DNA of 64,000 nt from Lucinisca nassula (taxonomy: Eukaryota > Mollusca > Bivalvia > Lucinida > Lucinidae): assembly GCA_963580285.1 (NCBI GenBank), contig OY757012.1, positions 168,566,652 to 168,630,651 on the forward strand, in the 5' to 3' direction. The position numbers and the translations under genes are program-made. A model generated the notes under the pieces. It saw nothing but the letters and a program-made list of their open reading frames with translations, was not told the origin of the DNA and did no database searches. Numbering within the stretch: position 1 is the stretch's first letter; each line of letters starts with the position of its first letter. Below, piece after piece: positions 11,701-23,700 of this stretch.

Positions 11701-14700
11701 GTTTCATAATTCAGAAAGGAGTCAAAAATGTGCAGATGGAATGGCAAACAGTATAGACCCTGATCAGACTGCACTTTCAGGAGCAGTCTGATCTGGGTCT
11801 ACACTGTTTGCTTAGGCCTATCTGTTCCAGGCCCCGGCCCATCAGAGCTTTGCAGCATCTCATCAGGGTCTACATTGTTTGCCACTCATCCCCATATTCT
11901 TTGAAACATCATCAGGTAGTACATTGTACTTGTTCAAATTTTAGAAAAGTATGGTATGGATTTGTATCCAAATATTTAGGGATAATATGCTAAATTTGTT
12001 ATATACAGGAACTCCTGCTTCAACTGTCTACCTTGGTAGATTATGAATAGCTTAAAGGTTTATCACCACTCTCTCTGACAATTGGGAGTCGACTCTTCAC
12101 TGGACTTTCTCCAGAGCTGTCAGGGTTCGGATCCCACCATAGGTGGGAGATTTTTCTCCTATGCTTCTTTCCTTAATTACAGCTTTCATGTCGTAAGAAA
12201 ATTTTAGAACAAGTATGGTAAAGGGTTGAGGTGTCCGAATACTTAGGGTTAATACTGTAAAATTCCTATATTAAGACCACCATTGGGACTGTTCAGAAGT
12301 GGTCTTTAAGACCACTTTTGAACAGTCCCAGTGGTGGTCTATGGCCAGAGGACATGGTATGCAGAAAACACAAAGAAATAATAACTGCAACATACTAAAT
12401 AAGCTTTTTAAATCAGAATTAGTCGTCATTTAATGTAGAAGCCTCCATTTTGTAGTGGTTATGCTACTCGCCTTGTAAACCAGGGGTCGCAGGATCGATC
12501 ACGGGCTTCTCCAGACTTTCAGATGAGTCTTTAAATCGAGGTCCCGTCTACGTATGACCTTAGCTGTTGGAGAGACGTAAAACTCAAACACTCACTCACT
12601 TAATTTAATGTGGTCTTAATAGCGTAATTTCACTGTATACAAAACTGATACAATATGTATTTCAGATTTACTAAGACTACAGAAAACAAGCAGTGGTAGT
12701 GCTAGGGAAGCAACGAAATGTGCACTTAACAAAGTTTTAATTCCAAAGGTAAAACTGCATTCATATTTATGGTTCATAAACCTCTTTGTAACACTGTTCA
12801 TTATAACATACTTTGGGTTATATCAGGCTTAAAGATTGATCCCAAAATGTATTTGTTTGTCTGGTTGTATTGGAGTATAATGCCCCAGTCAACACTATTT
12901 AGGTCATTTTTGAGCTGATCAGTTTACCTATTCACACTTTTCCTGGGCAGGCTTATACGTAAGCAGTTAACCAGTACAGTGCACATTCTTTTGCCAGAAA
13001 CTGACAAATGTCCTTCTTAAATCAGTGGCAGGGAGAGAATGACCGTAGAAAAGATTTCATGATCAATCTCCACAAAAGAATGTTGCCGACCCTGGCAGGT
13101 ATCGAACCCGCTTCCTCCTGATTACCAGTCAGACGCGCATCCGACTGAGCTACCAAAGTGTATATAGGTTATATAGAAAAATGACCATTTAGGGTCATCT
13201 TTGTACAAATAATCTATACATTTTTGTTTGGATATAACATGGTTGTTTTTGTTTGGATATAACATGGTTGTTTAACTAACACCGTTTTGTTTTTGACAAT
13301 AGTGTTATGAAGAGTTTGTCGTGTATTTGTTTAATCTTGCTTAGATATAATTTATGGTGGGGTATTGTGGACAATTAAGGAGTTTTTATGGGATTTTTTT
13401 TCCCCCATGAAATCGTACATGTAATTATGTTGTGGGTATTAGTTAGCAGTTTAAACAAGTACCCACATTGTCTGTTTCTTCCACGTTGTTTAAAAAATGT
13501 TCCATAATGATCCTGAATTTTGGGACAGATAGGCCCAAGCAAACAGTGCAAACCCAGATCAGACTGCTCCTCCAGGAGCAGTCTTGTCAAGGTCTACACT
13601 GTTTGCAATTCTGTTTGCTTCTTTTGGATCCATCGCATGATCTTGAAAACAAATTGTTATAACTTTTGGAAAATTACAGCAAGTCCTGGAGGAGCAGTCT
13701 TATCAGGGTCTACACTGTTTGCCATACCATTTGCTTATTTTGGACCCCTTGCAGGATCATGAAAAAATTTAATAAAATTTAAGGAAAATTACTGCAAGTC
13801 CATAAGGTTTCCGAATTTTAGGATTTTTATGGTACATATAATGCAAAGCTCTAAATAAGGTGGAGTAACAAGGCTTATCAAAGGGATACTTTAATTTCTT
13901 CTTAAAAACATACATTATGAGGCGATACTACCAAGCACCCAAAACATACAGTTTTGTAAAGCATAAAATTTATCCCAAAATTAGTTGGGTTTCTCCTTCT
14001 TGTTTGGAGTTGGGACTTTACTTTTAACAATCGTCGTCTTGAAGTTGTGTTTGATATGTATTCCTGTTGAAACAAAAAAAAAATTGAAAACAAAAAAAAA
14101 AAAAATAAAATAAAATAAAGTTAGCTTGGTAACACAAACTAAGCTGGCTGTTTGTAAAAATAATAGAAACATACCAGCAAAAAGTTCATTGTAGCCAACA
14201 CTGCTCAAGGAATAATGTCTCTACTGTTGCATATATGTGGTGGAAGTTTGGATGTCACAGAAATGTACTCCTGTATATAACTGTTGAAGAACTGAGAAAA
14301 AGATACTTTCATTGTTGTACTACACTGCTCAAAACAATTAAAGGAGCAGACTTTTAAGCTTGTATAACATCACCGCTTGGCAATTATCAAACTCAAGGAA
14401 AGGCACTATTTTAAAGTGATATCTCTTAACAATGTTCATGTAAACGTCAAGAAGCAAGGTTCACATGCAAAGCAAGAATGTGAGCTACAGCATGGATACC
14501 CCTATAAAACGGCTGAAATTCGGTATGAGGCGATCTGTTCAAAATTTGAGTTTGGGTCAGAAACATGTCAATCCTTCTGTTATGCATTGCAACATTGTGG
14601 AATCAAACAGATATGGAGGGGGTCAGTGATGGTACGGGGTTAAATTTCTTATGAAGGCCAAACTGACTTGTACGTGATAAACGGAGGTACATAGACTGCA

Positions 14701-17700
14701 TTATGGTATAGATTTGAAATTCTAGATCCTATTGTGAGGCCTTTTGCTGGGGCAATTGATGACAATTTCATTCTGATGCAGGACAATGTGTGCCCCCATA
14801 CTGCTAGAGTGTGCATGGATTACTTTAATCGTGAGACTATTGAAGTAATGGACTGGCCGGCACATTCTCCAGACTTAAACCCAATAGAACATGTATGGGA
14901 CATTATTATAGCCCCGCTTTGAAAAAGTGGGGCTATATTGGATTTGCCATGTCCTTCTGTCATTCCGTAATTCCGTGATTCCGTTAATTTGTGTTGGCTC
15001 CATAACTTTGTATCTGCTTAACATATTTTCATGAAACTTCACACAAATGTTAAACACCATAAGACAATGTGCAGAGCGAATGAATTATAACTGTGGATTG
15101 CCTACTTTTGGAGTTATTGCCCTTTGAACATTTTCCGTAATTCCGTGATTCCGTTAATTTGTGTTGGCTCCATAACTTTGTATCTGCTTAACATATTTTC
15201 ATGAAACTTCACACAAATGTTAAACACCATAAGACAATGTGCAGAGCGAAGGAATTATAACTGTGGATTGCCTACTTTTGGAGTTATTGCCCTTTGAACA
15301 TTGAAAAATGGCAATTTTAATTGTGTCCGCTTCATAACTCGAAAACCGTTTGAGATATTTTTGGGAAACTTCACACAAATGTTAAGCACTATGAGACGAT
15401 GTGCAGAGCGCAGGAACCATAACTCTGCATTGCTTATTTTTGGAGTTATTGCCCTTTGAACATTGAAAAATGGCAATTTTAACAGTGTCCGCTTCATAAC
15501 TCGAAAACCGTTTGAGATAATTTCATGAAACTTCACACAAATGTTAAGCACTATGAGACAATGTGCAGAGCGCAAGAACCATAACTCTGGTTTTCGTATT
15601 TTCTGTGTGTCTGTCTGTGTGTCTGTCTGTGTCTGTCTGTGTCTGTTAACAATTTTCGTGTCCGCTCCATAACTTTAAAACCCATTCACATATTTTCATG
15701 AAACTTCACACAAACATTAAACACCATGAGATGGTGTGCAGAGTGCAGGAACCATAACTCTGGATTGCCTAATTTTTGAGTTATTTCCCTTTGAATATTG
15801 AAAAATATCAATTTTAGCCGTCTTTGCTCGATAACTCAAAAACCGTTTGAGATAATTTTATGAAACTTCACACAAATGTAAAGCACCATATTACGTGTGC
15901 AGAGCGCAGGAACCCAAACTCTGGATTGTCTACTTTTTCAGTTATAGGCTTTTGAATATTAAAAAATGGCAATTTTAACTATGTCCGCTCCATAACCGTT
16001 TCTGATATTTTCATGAAACTTCAAATAAATGAAAAGCACCTTGAGATGATGTGCAGAGTGCAGGAACCATAACTCTGGTTTGCCTACTTTAGGAGTTATT
16101 GCCCTTTGAACATTTAAAAAGGCAATTTTGACTGTGTGGGCTCCATAACTCACAAACCATTTGAGATATTTTCATGACACTTCACACAAGTGTAAAGCAC
16201 CATGAGACAATGTGCAGAGCGCAGGAACCCTGACTCTGATTTGCCTACTTTAGGAGTTATTACCCTTTGAACATTGAAAAATGGAAGATGAAATTTAGTA
16301 TAAACATGGACATTCTGGTAATGTATCATGCTCATTGAAATGAGGGACAAGGGCTCACAACTCTTAGAGTTTTTCCAGATAATGTAAAATTTTCAACAGT
16401 TATTTCTTGTTCATAACTGTTTTCTCTGCAGCTTAAATAACTTTCTTCTCTGACAGCGCTGAAGCGGGGCTATAGTCAGATCCTCTGACAGCTCTAGTTT
16501 ACAGATGTATCTCACAGGCCGATCATCCAACAATGACTCTTCAAGAACTCGCAAACATCCTTAGACATGAGTGGGAAACACTAGCTTTACAAACTGTTCA
16601 AAAATTTGTTTCGTAGCATGCCTCAGCAATGCCAGGAGTGTTGTGCTGCTCTAGGTGGTCGTACACATTACTGACAGGAAAAAGTGACTGATTTGGGCAT
16701 GTCTTTGACATTTGAAATAATCTGACATGAAGATGGCGATTTCTCAAACATTTATGCAAATTATTCCTTAACAGGTAACAGGTTGTGATTTGTGAACTGG
16801 TTGCCAATGTTTGCCATTAACATGTTGCAGATAAAGTTGTTCATCTTTCTGAATTGTTTTGAGCAGTGTATATTCTGTATTAAGGGCTGGCCTCAGAAGG
16901 TCAGTCAGTAATCTTCTTCCCAGGAACCAAATGGCCAATGACCTTGAAACTTGGTGTGCAGCACATAACTAAGGTGGCTGCTTCCCAGGAACCAAATGGC
17001 TGATGACCTTGAAAATTGGAGTGCAGCACATTACCAAGATTGCCACCATGCCCAGCCTTTGGAAATCTTCTTGGGAATCAAATGGCTGAAGACTTTCAAA
17101 CTTGGTATGCAGCACTGGGGACTTGAGCCATAACCAGGTTTGTTCAAATGGTGACCTTTGTTGAGCCATAACCAGGTTTGTTCAAATGGTGACCTTTTTT
17201 GACCTTGTCCTATTTTACATCAAGGTAGACTTTCATAGAACATATTTGATCACTTAGACCTTTGAATGCGAAAGAGGCAAAAAGACCTTTGAATCTGAAA
17301 GAGGCAAAATAGTGGATTTGTCTTATTCTGTTATAGCGGGTGGCTTCAGAATTGATATTCCAGGCAAGTTTGTTCAAATGGTGACCTTTGGTTTACATTG
17401 ATCTATTGTGCCAAGGTGGTATTTGGTCACTGAGGTATTTCTAATGGGAAGAAGGCATCAGAATTGATATTTGCAGTCAGCTAAATGGAAGTTGATAATT
17501 ATGGTCAAGATGGCTACCATGCCCATATATGGTAAAAATGACTCTTCATTTCAGGAACTGAAAGGCTAGCTTTTTCAAACCACCCAGGGGCAGGCACAAG
17601 TTTTTTACACTTTTGTTAATCCTTAACATGCTGAATAGATTAATAATTTTGCCTCACCCATTTTAACCAATCTTGATATAATGTATTCATAAACATTTAC

Positions 17701-20700
17701 AAACTAAGTGATAAACAGTGTAGATCCTGATCAGATGGTTTCTTCAGAGCAGTCTAACCTGGATCTTCATGTTTGAAAAAGTAGGGGTTCAGCAGGAACA
17801 GAGTTAAGACCAAAAATTCACAGGAATTATGAACTTATTGAATGACAATGGGTGCATATTGCTTCTGTGATATGTTGGAGATCATATCAGAACATTTAAT
17901 GTACCACTGAAATTTCAGGTCCCAGATAGAGGAGGTCGTGCATGGGAACTTGAACCCCCACCCCCAGAAATGCCATCCTTCATGAAGCGGCAAGATGCCC
18001 CACAGGGACAAAGATCACAAAGTAAGTTGATATATTGTAGAGTTTGGTGTAACATGCTTTCTTATGCCCCTGCCATTCAAAGAATGGTGGAAGGGCATAT
18101 ACCGTTACCCCTGTCTGTTTGTCCGTCCATCCATTCATTCGTCAGTTTGTCCGCACCAACGAAACGACATTTAGGGGGCAAAAAATTTGGACAGTTTGAC
18201 ACTTAAGTATATATTTGTGAGTCCAAATGGGGTTTATTCCGTTATTTGGGTACTTAAGTGGCAAAAATTCGCTCTTAGGTGGCTTGCCGCTTAAGAGAAT
18301 TTGCCACTTAAGTAGTCAATATGCCGACGCCTAGCCACTTAAGTATCCGTTCGTGAGAACGTCCGTCCCGCCATCCGAAACTTAAATGCAGTCAATAGCT
18401 TTCTTATTTCTGGATGGATTTTGAAATTACTTGGCAGAAATGTTAGCCATCATGAGATGATCTGTCTCGCACAAAACTTAGGTCCGTACCACCAAGGTCA
18501 AGGTCGTACTTAGAGGTCAAAGTTTAAAAGAAGGGTCTGTAACTTAAACTCAGTCAATAATTTTCTTATTTCTGGATGGATTTTGAAATTACTGGGCAGA
18601 AATGTACACCATTATGAGACAATGTGTTGAGCCCAAGACCCAGGTTGGTACCTCCAAGCTCAAGGTCATACTTAGAGGTCAAAGGTAAAGAAAAATATCT
18701 TTTTCTTCTGTCCGGTTATTGTGAATGGAAACTACTTAGTAGAAATGTTAACCATTATTATACCCCCGGCATACGAAGTATGCTATGGGGGTATATAGTT
18801 TTCGTCCTGCTGTTCATCCGTCTGTCCGTGTTTCCGTCTGTCCGTCCGTCCATCTGTCAGTCCGTCCGTTAACATTTTGGTTAAAGTTTTGCGTTAAAGT
18901 TTCTAAGAGATTGTATCTTCTGAATCATTTGATAGATTTAGTTGATACTTACACTGAAGTTACATACTGGTCTAAAAATTTCATTGATGCATGTCCCACC
19001 CTCCACAGTGACCTTGAGGTCAAGGTCACAGACTTTGAAATTTTACATTTTGATTAAAGTTTTGCGTTAAAGTTTCTAAGAGGTTGTATCTTCTGAACCC
19101 TTTGATAGATTTAGTTGATACTTACACTGAAGTTACATACTGGTCTAAAGATTTCATTGATGCATTCCCCTCCCCCCCCCCCCCCCCAACGGTGACCTTG
19201 AGGTCAAGGTCACAGACTTAGAAATTTTACATCTTGGTTAACGTTTTGCGTTAAAGTTTCTAAGAGGTTGTATCTTCTGAACCTTTTAATAGATGTATTT
19301 GATACTTACACTGAAGTTACATAGTGGTCTAAAGATTTCATTGATGCATGTCCCACCCCCCACAATGACCTTGAGGTCAAGGTCATAGACTTAGAAATTT
19401 TACGTTTGATTAAAGTTTTATGACAAAGTTTATAGATGCCTGTATGTTCTAAACTCTAAGACAAGTATGTGTTAAATGTTTTCATTATACTCCTTGTTGT
19501 TGAAATGCAATAGGTATTCTCTGTGGACTAAATGGAAAGTTTATATGGAAAGGTTCAATGCTACAGACAAATTGTCATTTCAACTAAAAGGGGATGGCAC
19601 TGGCCGGGGGTATACGTGCCCCACTGGGCACTTTCTCTAGTTAGTTGATGTGTCATGCGCAACACCCAGGTTGGTACGTCAAATGTCAAGGTCATACTTA
19701 CAGGTCAAAGGTAAAGAAAAGTGTTCTATTTCTTGTGTCCGCTCAGTATCTTTGTTGTTCCTGGATGGATTTGGAAATTACTTGGCAAAATGTTCACCAT
19801 TATGAGACAATTTGTTTCACGCAAGACCCAGGTCCGTCCATTCCTGTAAGGTCAATGTCATACTTAGCGGTCGAAGGTCAAATACTAGCATCAACATATT
19901 TTCAGGTTGGGGCATCCGTGTCCTATGAAAGCATTTCTGGTTTTTAGCTCACCTGTCACGTAGTGACAAGGTGAGCTTTTGGGATCACTTTTTGTCCGTC
20001 GTCCGTCGTGCGTGCGTCCGTGCGTGCGCAGGAACGAATGTATACTTGTGTGTTTAAAAGTATGGACACTTCCATTATACTCAATGCGATTTATTCCGTC
20101 AGTGTTTTGTGTGTCTAAAATAGTTGCTTGTGTGTCTTTTTTTCCAAGAAATTCCAAGAAATTTCCTGGAAATTGGGTACTTTGTAGGGATGAAGACACA
20201 CAAGTATACATCCGTAAAGACATCCGTACGTGCGTCCGTAAACTTTTCTTCAAACGACATCTCCTCCTAAACCACTGATCGTATTTTGACCAAACTTCAC
20301 AGGAATGATCCGGTCCCCTTTCAAAGTTGTTCAAATGGTTCCGGTCCGTTGCACATATAGGTCACAGTAGCCAAAAATAGATTTTTTTCACCGCAAACTT
20401 AAAAAATGTTCTTCTCTGAAACCGCAAGGCCCAGGTCTTTGATATTTGGTATGAAGCTTCATCTAGTGGACCCCTACCAAGATTGTTCAAATTATAGTGC
20501 TGGGGCCAAAAATGCCCCCGCACGGGGGCCCTTTGGTCTTACATGGGCTTATATAGGGAAAATCTTTAAAAATCTTCTTCTCTGAAACCGCAAGGCCCAG
20601 GTCTTTGATATTTGGTATGAAGCTTCATCTAGTGGACCCCTACCAAGATTGTTCAAATTATAGTGCTGGGGCCAAAAATGCCCCCGCATGGGGGCCCTTT

Positions 20701-23700
20701 GGTTTTCCATGGGCTTATATAGGGAAAATCTTTAAAAATCTACTTCTCTGAAACCGCAAGGCCCAGGTCTTTGATATTTGGTATGAAGCTTTATCTAGTG
20801 CACCCCTACCAAGATTGTTCAAATTATAGTGCTGGATCTAAAAATGCCCCCGCACGGGGGCCCTTTGGTTTTACATGGGCTTATATAGGGAAAATCTTGA
20901 AAAATCTTCTTCTCTGAAACCGCAAGGCCCAGGTCTTTTATATTTGGTATGAAGCTTCATCTAGTGGACCCCTACCAAGATTGTTCAAATTATAGTGCTG
21001 GGGCCAAAAATGCCTCCGCACCAGGGCCCTTTTGTTTTACATAGGCTTATATAGGGAAAATCTTTAAAAATCTTCTTCTCTGAAACTGCAAGGCCCAGGT
21101 CTTTGATATTTGGTATGAAGCTTCATCTAGTGGACCCCTACCAAGATTGTTCAAATTATAGTGCTGTAGCTAAAAATGCCCCCCACACGGGGGCCCTTTG
21201 GTTTTACATGGGCTTATATAGGGAAAATCTTGAAAAATCTTCTTCTCTGAAACCGCAAGGCCCAGGTCTTTGATATTTGGTATGAAGCTTCATCTAGTGG
21301 ACCCCTACCAAGATTATTCAAATTATAGTGTAGGGGCCAAAAATGCCCCCGCACCAGGGCCCTTTGGTTTTACATAGGCTTATATAGGGACAATCTTGAA
21401 AAATCTTCTTCTCTAAAACTGCAAGGCCCAGGTCTTTGATATTTGGTATGAAGCTTCATCTTGTGGACCTCTACCAAGATTGTTCAAATTATAGCCCTGG
21501 GGCCAAAAATGCCCCCGCTCCGGGGCCCTTTGGTTTTACATAGACGTATATAGTGAAAATCTTGAAAAATCTTCTTCTTTGAAACCACAAGGCTTAGGTC
21601 TTCGATATTTGTTATGAAGCTTCAGCTAGTGGACCTCTATAAAGATTGTTCAAATTATAGCCCTGAGACCAAAAATGCCTCCGCCATGTGGCCCTTTGGT
21701 TTTACATAGACTTATATAGGGAAAATCTTTAAAAATCATCTTCTCTGAAACACAAGGCTTAGGTCTTTGATATTTGTTATGAAGCTTCAGCTAGTGGACC
21801 TTTACCAAGATTGTTCAAATTATAGCCCTGGGGCCAAAAATGCCCCTGCTCCGGGGCCCTTTGGTTTAACATTGACTTATATAGGGAAAATCTTGTTTTA
21901 CATAGACTTCTATATGCAGGGTAAACCTTTAAAATCCTCGTCTCTGAAATCAGAAAGCCCAGGTCTCTCATATTCAATATGAGGCTTCATCTTGTGGACC
22001 TCTACCAAGATTGTTCAAATTATAGCCCTGGGGCCAAAATTGACCCTGCCTGGGGCCCACTTGTTATACATTGGATCAGGTGAGCGAACCAGGGCCCTCT
22101 GGGCCCTCTTGTTTAATAAACCTTGAATATGTCAGGCTGTAGGAGGCAAACTGGGACTGTAGGAGGCAAACTGGTATGTTTGTTATACCCCCACAAATGA
22201 AATTTGGGGGGTGGGGGGGTATATAGGAGTGAGCTTGTCGGTCGGTCGGTCTGTTGACTTGGTTTCCAGATGATAACTCAAAAAGCGCTTCACCGATTTT
22301 TATAATTTTTGGTACACTGATGTAACATCATAAAATACAGGTCAAGTTCGATTTCCACTACAATTTGTCAATTTTCGACATAGTTATGGCCCCTTTCAAG
22401 TGAAAAAATTGCAAAATGGCGCTGTTGTACTATCAAGGCAGTTTTTGTGGGGGTATTCATCACCTTTAGTGATAGCTCTAGTTGAAATAGTTTTAGCTTG
22501 TGTTTGCATCAGAATTTATAGTTAAGTGTTCAACATTTATCTAGGTTTTGATACTTCCCTGTTAGCTAGTTTTGATACTTCCCTATTATCCATGGCAGAA
22601 AAGCTAGTTTTGATGCTTACCCTTTATTCATGGCAGAAAAGGTAGTTTTGATACTTCCCTTATTATCCATAGCAGAAAAGCTAGTTTTGATATTTCCTAT
22701 TATCAGTAGCAGAAAAGCTATCTACTTTAAAGTGTATTATACAGTATATCATATCTCTCAGTTCTAAAAACATTGACAAGTGATCTGTATCTCAGCTTTA
22801 ATGATTTACCCAGAAAGTGTTTTGTGATAATTGAAACATAGAGCAAAAGTTTACATTTAACCAAGCTTTCATGGTATTTGATGATATTGGATATGGTATA
22901 AATGGGAATTTGTAGGGATAGAAGTCGTGAAAATACTTTTCTCTAATTAATTTAAGTCTAACAGTTGCTTCAACTTGTTCTTGTGAATCTTTATTATTAG
23001 TTAACCAGTAAGGTGCCAATCACAACAATTGTTGTCTGCTTTGTCATCTTCTGGTTACTTTAAAATTCATTTTTGCAGTGCAGAACCAGATCAGACTGAT
23101 CAGTCTGATCAGAGTTCACACTTTTTGCCTGTATGCAAAAATATGTTTGAAAAGTTTGGAAGAAGATGCAGCAGACAACATAAACAGACAACATTTTCAG
23201 ATGCAGTTTTTCTTGACATCTTAAGGGTTAAGAATGTTATGATAAAAATAAGTGTTGATTTTTAACCAAATAAAAATTATTTTTCAGGTGGCCGAGGTGG
23301 TGGTGGTCGTGGAGGTGGGGGTGGAGGTCGTGGTGGTAAAGTACAAGGAGGTTGGGGTGACAGCGGTGGCAGTAGTGTTGGTGGAAACTGGAACCAAGGA
23401 GGTGGAGGATATGGTGGAGGAGGAAATAGACCTCAATCTTCTGGAGGACATGGTGGGGGTGGAGGCTATCATGGAGGGGGTGGGGGTTATCAGGGTGGGG
23501 GTGGTGGGGGTTATCAAGGTGGAGGAGGTGGCTATCATGGAGGGGGTGGGGGTTATCAGGGAGGGGGTGGGGGTTATCAAGGAGGAGGAGGAGGTTATGG
23601 TGGAGGAGGAGGATATCAGCAGAGTTATGATCAAGGTTATAGTCACAGTGGCTACCAGGACAGTTATGGAAGTGGTGGTGGAAGAGGCGGGGGAAGAGGG

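Larger units (their letters stand above)
14323..16868 (+). mobile_element. Tc1-like DNA transposon split by a HINE-like element
   Basis: Inverted ends CACTGCTCAAAACAATT occur at 14323 and, complemented, at 16852-16868. TA duplications are at 14321-14322 and 16869-16870. Without the 1.6 kb insert it is about 950 bp, so it is also internally deleted relative to a typical ~1.6 kb Tc1. It lies in the FAM98 intron between exons at 12748 and 17919. Confidence 0.88.

Noticed and set aside
19891..20334. 147-residue minus-strand open frame
   Set aside because: It runs over the 5' hairpin and CCGT microsatellite of the HINE-like element; Arg/Thr/His-rich composition reflects that repeat.
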